DNA of 64,000 nt from Verrucomicrobiales bacterium (GCA_030730365.1 JANQVJ010000012.1:11416-75415), one strand, 5' to 3'; positions 9,051-19,891 are shown, counted from the stretch's first letter. Program-made: numbers and translations. The notes: generated by a model not told the origin, from the sequence alone.

Positions 9051-10742
9051 TCAAGCATCCCAGCGAGGTTTTTTCACCCCGATGTAGGCGACGAAAAGTC
9101 CCACCGTGACGTGCACTATCAAAACAGTAAATGAGAGCCGCATGGGAGAGAGCCACGTGTCGGTCACTTCCGAGATGTAGCGGAAGTAGTCGCGGTCCAT
9201 TCCGTCCATGATCCCGGCCCAGCTCCAGTAGGCGGAGATGAAAGGTCGGGAGAGCCAGCCGGCCCACTCGGGCAGGGCGAGAACGGCGCCGGAGAGGGGG
9301 AGTTGGAATCCGACAAGGTAAATGCTCAGCAAAGAGGCCTGATCGGCGGTCTTCGCGAGGGAAGAAATGCCGAGACAGATCGCGGTCATGGCTCCGTTGA
9401 CGAGGAGGAGGAGGAGGAGGTGCGGGACGAAACTCTGTGAGGGGATCTCGCAGACGGTCTGCACGAAAACGGCCATCCAAACCGACTGCATGAGCACGAG
9501 AAGGGAGAGAAAGGCGAGTTTGCTCCCGATGTAAACCGCAGGGCGCACGCCCCCGAGTTTTTCCTTTTCAAAAATCTGCCGCTCTCCCGCAATCTCACGG
9601 GCGGAGTTGTTCGAGCCCATCAGGGTGAGGAGGATGACCTGGAACATGACGAGCCCGGAGACGATTCCGCCGAGATTGAGGTTGAAGGTCATATCATTGG
9701 TCTCCGCCTCGAAGGCCTCTTTGGAGGAAGGCACGGATTCGGAGAGGCGCCGCGTCTGCTCGACCCCGTCGAGTTCGAAGACAATGACGAGAAAAGGGAA
9801 GCCAATGAGAATGGCGAGCTGCAAAAAGATCTGTCCTTTGTCGCGGAAAAAGATTTTCCAACGCCGGAAGAAGAGCGCCCAAAACTGTGCGGCGGCACCG
9901 GGTGTCACGGCCGAGACAGAGACAGCGGACGCGTTTACCGGTTTGACAGGGTAGGATTCGTAATAGGCGAGACGGTGTTTGTCCCAACTCTGCGCCCATT
10001 CGCCCGGCTGGCGTTTGGCGAGCTGCGGATAGACGTCCTCGGCTTTTTCGACGCTGAAGTAGTGTTCCAGTGCGCGGGGCGGGCCATGGTAGACGACCCG
10101 CCCGGCATCGAGGACGAGGACAGAATCGTAAAGTTCGAGGCTCGCGAGGCTGTGCGTCACGTTCACGACGAGGCGATGTTCGTTGCGGCTGAGCTGATGC
10201 ATGAGATGGACAATCTCCTGCTCGCTTTTCGGATCGAGGCCGCTCGTGACTTCGTCGCAGAGGAGAAGGACGGGATCGGTGACGAGCTCGAGGGCGAGAG
10301 AAAGGCGGCGCCGCTGTCCGCCGGAGAGAACTTTGACGGAGCGGTCGCGCAGAGAGTCCAGACCGGTCGAGGCGAGAACGGTGTCGACGAGCTGGTGAAA
10401 GGCCTCGCGATTTTCCGTCTCGGCGCGCAGGCCGATCGCGCTCTCGATGTTCTCCTCCACGGTGAGGGCCTCGTAGGCGATGCTGAACTGCGGGACGTAG
10501 CCGATCTCGGCATGCTCGAGGTCGCCTTCTTCGGAGAGGTTTCGTCCGTTCCAGAAGATGCTGCCCGATGATTCCTGATTGATGCCGGCAATCAGCTTCA
10601 GCAGGGTGGACTTGCCGCAGCCTGACGGACCGACGATGGCCATGAAGTGACCGGTGGGGACCCGTAGATTAATTTCCTCAAGGAGCGGGACTTCGTCTCG
10701 CCCTTTCCGGATCTTGAAGTGAATGTTTTTGAGCTCCAGCAC
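9051..10742 (-). CDS. ABCG-like half transporter (ATPase fused to permease)
   Basis: The 563-residue protein starts with an ATP-binding domain: Walker A GPSGCGKS at residues 38-45, signature LSGGQRRR near 139-146, and Walker B LLLCDE followed by the VTSGLDP D-loop. Then comes an ABC2-type membrane domain with about six hydrophobic segments between residues 300 and 555 (for example GIVSGLVMFQVILLTLMGS). The NBD-then-TMD order on one chain is that of ABCG/White half transporters, which act as dimers. Substrate is unknown; lipid or hydrophobic export would fit the family. The start codon is GTG at 10742. It is divergent from the AsmA-like gene. Confidence 0.82.
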   Translation of the reverse strand: MLELKNIHFKIRKGRDEVPLLEEINLRVPTGHFMAIVGPSGCGKSTLLKLIAGINQESSGSIFWNGRNLSEEGDLEHAEIGYVPQFSIAYEALTVEENIESAIGLRAETENREAFHQLVDTVLASTGLDSLRDRSVKVLSGGQRRRLSLALELVTDPVLLLCDEVTSGLDPKSEQEIVHLMHQLSRNEHRLVVNVTHSLASLELYDSVLVLDAGRVVYHGPPRALEHYFSVEKAEDVYPQLAKRQPGEWAQSWDKHRLAYYESYPVKPVNASAVSVSAVTPGAAAQFWALFFRRWKIFFRDKGQIFLQLAILIGFPFLVIVFELDGVEQTRRLSESVPSSKEAFEAETNDMTFNLNLGGIVSGLVMFQVILLTLMGSNNSAREIAGERQIFEKEKLGGVRPAVYIGSKLAFLSLLVLMQSVWMAVFVQTVCEIPSQSFVPHLLLLLLVNGAMTAICLGISSLAKTADQASLLSIYLVGFQLPLSGAVLALPEWAGWLSRPFISAYWSWAGIMDGMDRDYFRYISEVTDTWLSPMRLSFTVLIVHVTVGLFVAYIGVKKPRWDA

Positions 10743-10864
10743 AGGTATAGTTTTACAAGGTTACTGCCTCCCCCGCAATCCCTGAAAAGAAGAAACCTGA
10801 AAAGAAAAAAACGCATCAGGCAATTTTTCTTTACCGCGGCGGGGATAGTGTCGTTTGTTTAGGG

Positions 10865-12334
10865 ATGGCAGCGAATCCCCGGAAAAAGTCGAAGTGGTCT
10901 ATCAATCCTCTCACTGTCGTCCTCGTGAGTGGTGGAATGATCCTTGTCCTAATGGTCGGCGGCCTGTTGGTGGTGAAGTCGAGCTTGAACGGCTGGCTCC
11001 GCGGCGACGGGTTTCGTCAATGGCTTGCGAGCCGGGCTGAGACGGTATTGAAGTCCGAGGTGACGCTGGGGGAGATGAAGTGGACAGGTTCCGAGGTCTA
11101 TGCAGCCAAGTTCACCGCGACAGGGGGCGCCGAGGCGGCCTTTTCCGAACTGGTCCTCGACGGGGTAAGGGCAAAGACCGGCGGTGTCAGCGACAGGGCT
11201 TTCCGTGTCCCGGATGTCACGGTTAACCGGCTCAACTTGAATTTTTCTTCCAATCGCAAGCCTGCCCCGCCCGCTGAGATTACGGCGGGAACTGAACCGG
11301 CGGGACCGGGCTCCGCCCCTAGGCTCCCCGAGTGGCTTTCCGGTCTCGCCCCGAACCGCGTCGAGATAGAACGCATCCACATTGCCACGACCAATGTCGC
11401 AGTGGAAAAGCCCGAGGGTATTGTTTTTACCCTTGCCGGCGTCCAGACGACGATGGAGCCGGATTTTCAGACCGGGGTATGGGAGGTCACGGGAAAAGGG
11501 GGGACGATGCAAGTCCCTGATCAGCCCGAGATCAGGTTGAAGGAGCTCGGGATGCGCTGGCGCGGCGGTGATCTGTTCCTCGATCGTTGCGCGCTCGGAA
11601 TCTACAAAGACGGCCATGTCGAGGGCAGGGGCGAGATCGGTTTTGGAAACGGCGGGGTCTTCGACGTCGATCTTGATATCTCCTCGATCAAGGTCGATGA
11701 ACTCGTCGCTGGAGACTGGCAGGACCGTCTCGACGGCGTCATCCATGGTCCCGTCCGCATCAATGGATCGCCGGGCGGACTCGTCTACGAAGGTACTCTG
11801 AATGTGACCGAAGGGGTTATAGAGTCCATCCCAGTCCTGAAGCGGATCGCGCAATACACCCGGTCCGAGCGCTTTAACCGCATCGTCCTGAATCAGGCTA
11901 AAACGGATTTCAAGAGTGATGGGTGGCGCATCGAGCTGCGGAATCTTGTGCTCCAGTCCGACGGTCTTGTGCGGATCGAGGGGTCGGTCGATATCGTCGG
12001 TGATCAGCTTGAGGGTGACCTGAGAGTGGGAGTCACGCCCGGGACGATGCGCTGGATCCCGGGTGCCGAGCGTCTCGTGTTCGTTGAGGATCGCGATGGA
12101 TTCCGCTGGGCGCCCCTCAAGCTTACCGGTAGCACGGCCGATCCGAAGGAAGACCTCAGCGCCCGGCTCATCGCCGCTGCGGGCGAAGCTCTCATCGGTG
12201 ACCTGCCCGACGGCTTACTCGAAGGCGCCCGGGAACTTCTGAATCCGGGTGGAGACCCTGCAAAGTCCGATGAGATTATCGAACAGGGCAAAAAGGTGCT
12301 CGACCTCCTCTCCCCATTTCTGAAGGGGCAGTGA
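10865..12334 (+). CDS. AsmA-like envelope protein
   Basis: The 489-residue protein has a basic N-terminus (MAANPRKKSKW) and one membrane helix at about residues 17-37, then a long beta-rich region with no enzymatic motif. The repeated pattern (GVIHGPVRINGSPGGLVYEGTLNV, then DGLVRIEGSVDIVGDQLEGDLRVGV) resembles the AsmA C-terminal fold, whose members bridge the envelope and are linked to phospholipid or outer-membrane homeostasis. It would be anchored in the inner membrane with the bulk in the periplasm. It is the first of a run of plus-strand genes leading to the ATP synthase operon, separated from atpB by 157 bases holding a palindrome. Confidence 0.6.
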   Translation: MAANPRKKSKWSINPLTVVLVSGGMILVLMVGGLLVVKSSLNGWLRGDGFRQWLASRAETVLKSEVTLGEMKWTGSEVYAAKFTATGGAEAAFSELVLDGVRAKTGGVSDRAFRVPDVTVNRLNLNFSSNRKPAPPAEITAGTEPAGPGSAPRLPEWLSGLAPNRVEIERIHIATTNVAVEKPEGIVFTLAGVQTTMEPDFQTGVWEVTGKGGTMQVPDQPEIRLKELGMRWRGGDLFLDRCALGIYKDGHVEGRGEIGFGNGGVFDVDLDISSIKVDELVAGDWQDRLDGVIHGPVRINGSPGGLVYEGTLNVTEGVIESIPVLKRIAQYTRSERFNRIVLNQAKTDFKSDGWRIELRNLVLQSDGLVRIEGSVDIVGDQLEGDLRVGVTPGTMRWIPGAERLVFVEDRDGFRWAPLKLTGSTADPKEDLSARLIAAAGEALIGDLPDGLLEGARELLNPGGDPAKSDEIIEQGKKVLDLLSPFLKGQ

Positions 12335-12371
12335 TCGACTCCAGCTCTTGCAGGGCGGGGGTTGGAGGAGC

Positions 12372-12389
12372 TTGTGAAATTTTTCACAA
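12372..12389. promoter_or_regulatory. Perfect 18-base palindrome upstream of the ATP synthase operon (Crp/Fnr-like)
   Basis: The site TTGTGAAATTTTTCACAA is perfectly symmetrical and contains TGTGA-N6-TCACA, the consensus layout for Crp/Fnr-family regulators. It lies between the AsmA-like gene and atpB, 102 bases before the atpB start. A weak promoter-like pair follows: TTGCGA at 12397-12402 and TAGGGT at 12419-12424. It could also be a small terminator hairpin for the upstream gene, but no uridine run follows. Regulator identity is not known. Confidence 0.5.
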
Positions 12390-12491
12390 AATCGTCTTGC
12401 GAGACGTGCGGCATTGCTTAGGGTGCGCGTAGACGGACCGTATTTTCCACGCGATTAATAAACCCCATCGTGTGAAGCTGAATCCGCTACA

Positions 12492-13361
12492 ATGGAATTG
12501 CATCTGCCAATGTTCGCCTTTGATAACATCAATCCCCTGATCGCTGCCGGTGGCATCAACGCTCCGGAAATACCGGCGTTGGGCTGGATAAGTAATTCAA
12601 TCGTCGTCGCCGTGATTGTGACGGTGGGGGTGCTTCTCTTCACGCGGATGGCGACCAAGCGGATGGAGTTGATTCCCGGTTCGAAACAGAACCTCGTCGA
12701 GTACCTCGTCGAATTTTTATACGGTCAGGTTGAAGGAATTGTCGGCAAGCATGTCGCTCCGAAGGCGTTCCCGCTTCTTGCAACGGTTTTTATCTTTATT
12801 CTGGCATCGAACTGGTTCGGTCTGCTTCCCGGAGTGGGGACGATAGGCTTTGGAGTGACAAAAGCGCCGCTTGTCCTCGAGGTCATGGAAACGCCGCTGC
12901 TTCGTCCAGCTACCGCCGATCTCAATATGACTCTCGCTCTTGCGGTGGTGTTCATGGCGGTTTGGGCGTGGCTTTCAATCTCTGAACTAGGGTTCTGGGG
13001 GACGATAGTTCACATTTTCGGTCCCAAGGGCGGCTTGCAGGGGGCGTTGAAGTATCTCCTCACCCCGATTTTCATCTTCGTCGGAATTATCGAGGTTGTG
13101 TCGATTGTTTTTCGGCCCATGTCGCTCTCATTGCGGCTTCTCGGAAATATCTTTGCCGGGGAGACGCTGCTTCACACCATGGGGGAGCTTGGTGAAAAGA
13201 TAGGGTTGCCGAGCTGGATGGCGGTGATCACTTCGGTCGTTTTCCCCCTACCCTTTTATTTCATGGAGATTCTCGTGGGGGCGCTCCAGGCTACCGTCTT
13301 TTCCCTGCTTTGTGCGGTATACATCAAATTGGCGACGACTCACGACGAAGCGGCTCACTGA
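12492..13361 (+). CDS. atpB: ATP synthase Fo subunit a
   Basis: The 289-residue polytopic membrane protein carries the signature of subunit a near its C-terminus: MSLSLRLLGNIFAGETLL, in which the arginine is the essential residue facing the c-ring carboxylate. About six hydrophobic helices are visible. It forms the half-channels for ion entry and exit. It is the first structural gene of an operon in the usual order a, c, b, delta, alpha, gamma, beta, epsilon; no atpI precedes it. An internal ATG at 12510 is an alternative start. Confidence 0.93.
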   Translation: MELHLPMFAFDNINPLIAAGGINAPEIPALGWISNSIVVAVIVTVGVLLFTRMATKRMELIPGSKQNLVEYLVEFLYGQVEGIVGKHVAPKAFPLLATVFIFILASNWFGLLPGVGTIGFGVTKAPLVLEVMETPLLRPATADLNMTLALAVVFMAVWAWLSISELGFWGTIVHIFGPKGGLQGALKYLLTPIFIFVGIIEVVSIVFRPMSLSLRLLGNIFAGETLLHTMGELGEKIGLPSWMAVITSVVFPLPFYFMEILVGALQATVFSLLCAVYIKLATTHDEAAH

Positions 13362-13443
13362 TCCTGACTCATCACTTTTGCCATCGGGACCATGCATGGA
13401 AGTGTGGGCGGTGGCGAGCAAACAGTAATATAAAGAAACTAAC

Positions 13444-13698
13444 ATGATCGATACAATCACCACACTTGTTGCTGCCGCTGAAGCCGGTGCTTCCACGGGC
13501 GCGTTCAACGGAAACTTCGCGCTCGGTGTTGCTGGTGCCGGAGCCGGTATTGGCCTTGGTCTCATTGGTATGGCCTCCGCTCAGGCGGTCGGTCGCAACC
13601 CCAGTGCCTTCGGTAACATCCTGACTATCGGGATTATCGGCATGGCGCTTGCCGAGGCTATCGCCATTTACGCATTCATTATGGCCCTTCAGGGTTGA
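13444..13698 (+). CDS. atpE: ATP synthase Fo subunit c
   Basis: The 84-residue hairpin of two helices is joined by the polar loop GRNPSA. The ion-binding glutamate lies in the second helix (GMALAEAIAIYAF). Sodium-type rings carry a glutamine in helix 1 and a serine or threonine right after the glutamate. Here those positions are leucine (in GIGLGLIG) and alanine, so proton coupling is predicted. A short N-terminal extension rich in alanine and glycine precedes helix 1. Translation would follow atpB after 82 bases, and the high copy number of subunit c usually needs strong translation; no strong Shine-Dalgarno is apparent. Confidence 0.94.
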   Translation: MIDTITTLVAAAEAGASTGAFNGNFALGVAGAGAGIGLGLIGMASAQAVGRNPSAFGNILTIGIIGMALAEAIAIYAFIMALQG

Positions 13699-13801
13699 TT
13701 TGAATTGGAAGCGGTCCGCAGTCATGCTATGGCTGCGGGCCACTTTTCCCCCTTATTTTTCAGGCTCCGACTTTCTTTAATCCACCAGCTTAACTCCGAC
13801 G

Positions 13802-14302
13802 ATGGAAGGCATCCTACAAACCTTTGGGCTCGACTGGCCGAAGTTCATCTCACAGGTGATCATCGTCCTGCTCGTTTATTTCATCCTGTCGAAATATGCC
13901 TTCGGTCCGGTTCTGGCGATGCTTGAGGCGCGTCGCCGCCGTATCGCCGAGGGGGAGTCCAATCTTAAGGTGATCGAAGCCGAGCTTGGCAAGGCCGAAG
14001 ATAAAGTCCAGAGCATGCTCAATCAGGCGAACCTCGACGCCGAGCGTCTCATCACCGAAGCCCGCGAGAGCGCTGAGGCCGTCCGCGGTCAGAAGACGCA
14101 GGAGGCGATCAAGGAGGCGCAGTCCATCATCGAGAAGGCTCGCGAGGCATCCCGTCTCGAGCACGAGACTGCCATGAGCGAACTTCGCCGCGACTTCGGG
14201 CGTCTCGTTATCGACGCGACGTCTAAGGTGACCGGTAAGGTCCTTGATGACGGAGACCAGAAGCGCATCAACGAGGAAACCGCCGGACAAGTCGCGCTCT
14301 AA
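13802..14302 (+). CDS. atpF: ATP synthase Fo subunit b
   Basis: The 166-residue protein has an N-terminal membrane helix (FISQVIIVLLVYFILSKYAF, about residues 14-33) and a long charged alpha-helical stalk rich in alanine, glutamate and arginine (AEGESNLKVIEAELGKAEDKV onward). This is the peripheral stator subunit, which dimerises and clamps F1 through the delta subunit. Length is normal for the family. There is only one b-type gene and no b-prime paralogue, so a homodimer is expected. The 21-base gap to atpH supports coupled expression. Confidence 0.92.
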   Translation: MEGILQTFGLDWPKFISQVIIVLLVYFILSKYAFGPVLAMLEARRRRIAEGESNLKVIEAELGKAEDKVQSMLNQANLDAERLITEARESAEAVRGQKTQEAIKEAQSIIEKAREASRLEHETAMSELRRDFGRLVIDATSKVTGKVLDDGDQKRINEETAGQVAL

Positions 14303-14323
14303 GCTTTATCGTAATTTTAACGC

Positions 14324-14719
14324 ATGAAATCACGGAAAGAGGCCCTTCGCACCGCCAAGAAGATCTTTGCAGCTTCTCTGGTCGAGGGACAGCTTGATCT
14401 CCCCACCGTCAAAAAGGTGATCGCCAAGCTGAAGGAGACTCGTCCCCGCGGTTATATCCAAGTGGCTGATGCCTACTGGAGACTGGTGAAGCTCGAAGTC
14501 GAGCGCAACCGGGCTATCATTCAAAGTGCCATAGCGCTCGATGAGAAAACAAAAAATCAAGTCGTCGCGGACTTGAAGAAAAAATACGGGTCCCAGATCG
14601 CGCCTGAGTTCGCGGTCGTCCCCGGGTTGCTCGGAGGGATGAAGATCCGTGTCGGCAGTGATGTCTGGGACGGTAGTGTGAAGAATCGCATTGAGCGTCT
14701 CTCTGAAAATTTTAATTGA
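14324..14719 (+). CDS. atpH: ATP synthase F1 subunit delta, short form
   Basis: The C-terminal part matches the OSCP/delta family: VVADLKKKYGSQIAPEFAVVPGLLGGMKIRVGSDVWDGSVKNRI, ending in a short helix. The protein has 131 residues, whereas typical bacterial delta has about 175-180. Only 21 bases separate the start from the atpF stop, so no room exists for a longer N-terminus. The missing part is in the N-terminal helical domain, which normally binds the alpha-subunit N-termini. The gene order and the preserved C-terminal motif make the assignment secure. Confidence 0.88.
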   Translation: MKSRKEALRTAKKIFAASLVEGQLDLPTVKKVIAKLKETRPRGYIQVADAYWRLVKLEVERNRAIIQSAIALDEKTKNQVVADLKKKYGSQIAPEFAVVPGLLGGMKIRVGSDVWDGSVKNRIERLSENFN

Positions 14720-14757
14720 TAAACAACTGATCGTAACGATTCACCTGACGCAACGTC

Positions 14758-16293
14758 ATGAGTAACATTCTCCAGGAACTGGAATCCGAAATCGCCGCCC
14801 TTAAGACCTCCGTGTCAAAATCGAACGTGGGTATCGTTCGTGAGATCGGAGACGGTGTCGCAAAAGTCGAAGGACTGAGCGACGTCATGCTTAATGAAAT
14901 GATCGAGTTTCCGGGCGGACTTTACGGTCTCGCGCTGAACCTCGAGGAAACGGAGGTCGGGTGCATTCTTCTCGGGGATGGCCTCAATATCAAAGAGGGT
15001 GACGAAGTCAAGTCCACCGGCAAGCTTCTTTCCGTGCCCGTCGGTCGCGAGATGCTTGGTCGTGTCGTGGATGCGCTCGGACAGCCCGTGGATGGCAAAG
15101 GTGAGATCAAGACCACCGTGACCTATCCGGTCGAGAAGATCGCTCCCGGCATTATTCCCCGTCAGTCGGTTAGTGTTCCGGTGCAGACTGGTATCCTTGC
15201 GATCGATGCGATGATTCCGATTGGCCGCGGTCAGCGCGAGCTTATCATTGGTGACCGCTCCACCGGTAAAACGACCGTTGCGGTCGACACGATCATTTCC
15301 CAGGCCCGTCAGAACCGCGCCGCGGAAGAGGGCACTCTTAAGAATCACAAGCCTCTTTACTGTATCTACGTCGTCATCGGGCAGAAGCTCGCCAACGTCG
15401 CCCGGACCATCGCCACGCTCGAGGCCGAGGGCGCGATGGACTACACTGTCGTCGTCGTGGCGTCCGCTTCGGACTCCGCCACCAACCAGTATCTCGCCCC
15501 GTATGCCGGTGCCGCGATCGGTGAGTGGTTCATGGATAATGGCATGGACGCCCTCATCGTGTATGATGATCTTTCCAAGCACGCCGTCGCTTACCGCCAG
15601 GTCTCTCTCGTTCTTCGTCGCCCCTCGGGTCGTGAAGCTTACCCCGGTGACGTGTTCTACCTCCATAGCCGTCTCCTCGAGCGTGCCGCCCGTCTCAGCG
15701 AAGCAAACGGTGGCGGATCGTTGACGGCGCTGCCGATCATCGAAACCCAGGCCGGGGACGTCTCGGCCTACATTCCGACTAACGTGATTTCGATCACCGA
15801 TGGTCAGATCTATCTCGAAACAGATCTTTTCTACCAGGGTATCCGCCCTGCAATTTCCGTTGGTCTCTCTGTGAGCCGGGTCGGTTCGGCCGCTCAGACC
15901 AAAGCGATCAAGAAGGTCTCGGGTACAACCAAGCTCGACCTTGCCCAGTTCCGCGAAATGCAGGCCTTCGCGCAGTTCGGTTCCGATCTCGACGCGAAGA
16001 CGAAAGGCCTCATTGAGCGCGGTCAGCGCATCGTTGAGCTCTTCAAGCAGGGCCAGTATGGTCCGCTCTCGCTCGAGGTGGAAGTGTGTCTCCTCTGGGC
16101 GATGCAGAACGGTCACTTCGACAGCGTTCCGGTTAATAAGGTCAAAGACTGCCAGGCAAAAATGCAGGAATTCCTCGAGACCCGCAAAGACTCGCTCCTC
16201 GGCAAGATCCGTGATGAGAAGGCCCTTACCGATCCTATCGTTGAGGAGTTGAAGCAGGCGATCACCGATTTCAAGGCCGGCTACAAGGCCTGA
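14758..16293 (+). CDS. atpA: ATP synthase F1 subunit alpha
   Basis: The 511-residue protein shows the beta-barrel, nucleotide-binding and C-terminal helical domains in order. The P-loop reads GDRSTGKT, where most alpha subunits have GDRQTGKT. A small insertion follows ([13 protein letters not shown]). Later landmarks are [28 protein letters not shown] and the signature [17 protein letters not shown]. Alpha carries non-catalytic nucleotide sites and the arginine finger (in SVSRVGS) for the beta catalytic sites. Thirty-two bases separate it from atpG. Confidence 0.95.
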   Translation: MSNILQELESEIAALKTSVSKSNVGIVREIGDGVAKVEGLSDVMLNEMIEFPGGLYGLALNLEETEVGCILLGDGLNIKEGDEVKSTGKLLSVPVGREMLGRVVDALGQPVDGKGEIKTTVTYPVEKIAPGIIPRQSVSVPVQTGILAIDAMIPIGRGQRELIIGDRSTGKTTVAVDTIISQARQNRAAEEGTLKNHKPLYCIYVVIGQKLANVARTIATLEAEGAMDYTVVVVASASDSATNQYLAPYAGAAIGEWFMDNGMDALIVYDDLSKHAVAYRQVSLVLRRPSGREAYPGDVFYLHSRLLERAARLSEANGGGSLTALPIIETQAGDVSAYIPTNVISITDGQIYLETDLFYQGIRPAISVGLSVSRVGSAAQTKAIKKVSGTTKLDLAQFREMQAFAQFGSDLDAKTKGLIERGQRIVELFKQGQYGPLSLEVEVCLLWAMQNGHFDSVPVNKVKDCQAKMQEFLETRKDSLLGKIRDEKALTDPIVEELKQAITDFKAGYKA

Positions 16294-16325
16294 TCCGAAC
16301 GACTTTTTTGAAGCTGGCTTAACCC

Positions 16326-17216
16326 ATGGCAAATCTTCGAGACATCCGCCGACGAATCAAGTCGGTCAAAAACACGGCCCAGATCACGAAGGCCATGCAG
16401 CTGGTGGCGGCTTCGAAGATGAAGAAGGCGCAGGACCAGGCCGTAGCCGGTCGCTCTTATGCTGATTTGCTGAACAAGGTCCTCGTCAATCTCAAGGAAT
16501 ACACCGGTGAGGAAGACCATCCCCTCCTCAAGGAGCAGTCAGGTGAACGTGAACTTGTCATTCTCGTGACGACGGACAAGGGACTCTGCGGCCCCCTCAA
16601 CACGAACCTGCTTCGTCTTGCCATGGATCAGGTTGGGAAAGAGGCCGACTTTATCACGATTGGCAACAAGGGGCGTCAGGCGCTTGTTCGCGTAAAGCGC
16701 AATATCGTCGCTGACTTCTCCGTGAAAGATCCCGTGGCCTTTCTCGAGGTCAAGCCCGTTGCCGAGTTTGTGATGGAAAAGTTCCTTGCAGGGGATTACG
16801 ACAAGGTCACCGTCGCGTTCACCAATTTCAAAAACACGATCAGCCAGGAGCCGCTCCTTGAGACCTTGCTTCCGATTTCACCCATCGAGCTCGGAAAGGC
16901 CAAGGGATACGAGGGCGTGGGGAAGGACGAAGTCGTTCACGAAGGCGGCGCCAACTACGGTGGATACATTTTCGAGCCCGACGCCCGTGGCGTTCTCGAC
17001 ATGATTGTGCCGCAATATGTGGGCTATCAGCTCTACCAGATGGTCCTCGAATCCCGCGCCTCCGAGCATAGCGCCCGTATGGTCGCGATGAAAGCGGCGA
17101 CGGACAATGCCAAGCAGATGATCAAAGATCTCACTCTCGACTACAACAAGCAGCGCCAGGCGGCGATCACTTCCGAGTTGCTCGAGATCACCACCGCGAT
17201 GCGCGCTCTCGAATGA
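16326..17216 (+). CDS. atpG: ATP synthase F1 subunit gamma
   Basis: The 296-residue central shaft subunit starts with the conserved LRDIRRRIKSVKNTAQITKAM, which forms the coiled coil inside the alpha3beta3 ring. A Rossmann-like middle domain follows (VTTDKGLCGPLNTNL), and the C-terminal coiled-coil strand ends with KQRQAAITSELLEITTAMRALE. Length and both coiled-coil termini are normal, and no chloroplast-type regulatory cysteine loop is seen. It lies between alpha and beta as usual. Confidence 0.95.
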   Translation: MANLRDIRRRIKSVKNTAQITKAMQLVAASKMKKAQDQAVAGRSYADLLNKVLVNLKEYTGEEDHPLLKEQSGERELVILVTTDKGLCGPLNTNLLRLAMDQVGKEADFITIGNKGRQALVRVKRNIVADFSVKDPVAFLEVKPVAEFVMEKFLAGDYDKVTVAFTNFKNTISQEPLLETLLPISPIELGKAKGYEGVGKDEVVHEGGANYGGYIFEPDARGVLDMIVPQYVGYQLYQMVLESRASEHSARMVAMKAATDNAKQMIKDLTLDYNKQRQAAITSELLEITTAMRALE

Positions 17217-17241
17217 TCGAAGCGCGAATCACCGATTTTAA

Positions 17242-18693
<1,452 letters not shown>

Positions 18694-18722
18694 TCTTTAG
18701 TGACCCTGCATCGCCCCCACCC

Positions 18723-19127
18723 ATGCGACTGGACATTGTGACCCCCGAGAAAAAGGCGTTCTCTGACGAGATCGATAGTGTCGTCGTGCCAGGTGCAGAG
18801 GGGGAGATGGGGATTCTTAAGTCTCACGCCCCGATCGTGACGACTCTCCAGCCGGGGGAGCTTCGCTACATGAAGAATGGTGAAGAGACATCTCTCGCCA
18901 TTGGCACCGGAATCGTCGAAGTCTCAAACGACCGTGTCTCTGTTCTCACTGACATGGCTCTGGGCGTCTCGGAGATTGACGAAGATGCCGTTGAGAAAGC
19001 TATCGAGCGGGCTCAGAAGGCGATGACCGAGAAGGACCTGCTTCCTGAAGACCACGCGGCAGCGATGGTAATAATGCAGAAGTCTCTCGCACAGCTCCAC
19101 ATCAAGCGCCGGCGTCGCGGGATTTAA
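18723..19127 (+). CDS. atpC: ATP synthase F1 subunit epsilon
   Basis: The 134-residue protein has the N-terminal beta-sandwich of epsilon (MRLDIVTPEKKAFSDEIDSVVVPGAEGEMGILKSHAPIVT) and a C-terminal helical part with many charged residues. The domain binds gamma and can inhibit ATP hydrolysis through its C-terminal helices. It ends the ATP synthase operon, and a terminator-like hairpin starts four bases after its stop codon. Confidence 0.93.
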   Translation: MRLDIVTPEKKAFSDEIDSVVVPGAEGEMGILKSHAPIVTTLQPGELRYMKNGEETSLAIGTGIVEVSNDRVSVLTDMALGVSEIDEDAVEKAIERAQKAMTEKDLLPEDHAAAMVIMQKSLAQLHIKRRRRGI

Positions 19128-19130
19128 GCC

Positions 19131-19154
19131 CCGTCGGGATGAGGCGACGTTTTT
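19131..19154 (+). terminator. Terminator at the end of the ATP synthase operon
   Basis: A short stem CGTCG (19132-19136) pairs with CGACG (19145-19149) around an 8-base loop and is followed by five T residues (19150-19154). It lies directly after atpC and faces the plus strand, as expected for an intrinsic terminator. Confidence 0.65.
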
Positions 19155-19891
19155 CGTTGGTGATCTCATGTGCTTTGCTGAGCCCCTTGATTGAGCGCGG
19201 ACGAAGTAAAAGAGTGGTAGCGGGCCCACCCACCTCGTGTAGGTGATTCTTTCTTTCGGGGCGGCCTCTGTGAGGCTGCGCTGGATTCCCGGCGTCATTG
19301 ATCTTCCTTTGATATACCTTTTATCCTGGCGGGGCCGGCGGCTCTCACAGAAGCTCGCCGCAAAGGAGGCGTCGAAAATGGTTGGTGAGAGAGGTAGTTG
19401 CAAAGGCGGCCTTAAGGGATTCTCCTGCCCCGTCGTTGCCCGAGAGAGAGGTAGCGCAATTCCTCCCGCTGAGCCGACTGGGCGAATCGTCACATAGGTC
19501 CCGGGAAACCAGTTTCGCAACCGTCTTGTGGATCATTTAGGGGCCGACTCCGGGTTGTGGTGTTTTCTTATCTTCTTCTCATCGCAGTTGCGGGACTGAT
19601 GCGGAAGACCGATCCCGTGGAGAGCGAAATCGATCACGTAAAGCTGGAGCGGTTTTCTCGAATTCTCGTGGTCGTGTGAGGGGTGGTCCTAGCCGGCTTT
19701 ACTTTTCGTTCTCTTTGCCGTCATGGAGGAGATCAGGGTCAGCGTCCGGCCCTTCTCCCTCGAGGGGACGAACAGACACGGTGGGCTCGCTTCCCGGGAT
19801 TTTTGTTATCGCTCTTCCTGAAAAGGGGCGCGGAAATATCAAAGGCCTCCTCGGCAGTACGGCTATCTCTTTTGTTTTTTGTTTTGTCAGG

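Noticed and set aside
14815-16332. A 505-residue minus-strand frame opposite atpA
   Set aside because: The plus strand encodes a textbook ATP synthase alpha subunit; the antisense frame is a codon-bias shadow.
19521-19540. A cluster of DnaA boxes marking oriC
   Set aside because: Only one near-consensus box occurs; a cluster cannot be supported, so the region is listed only as a candidate.
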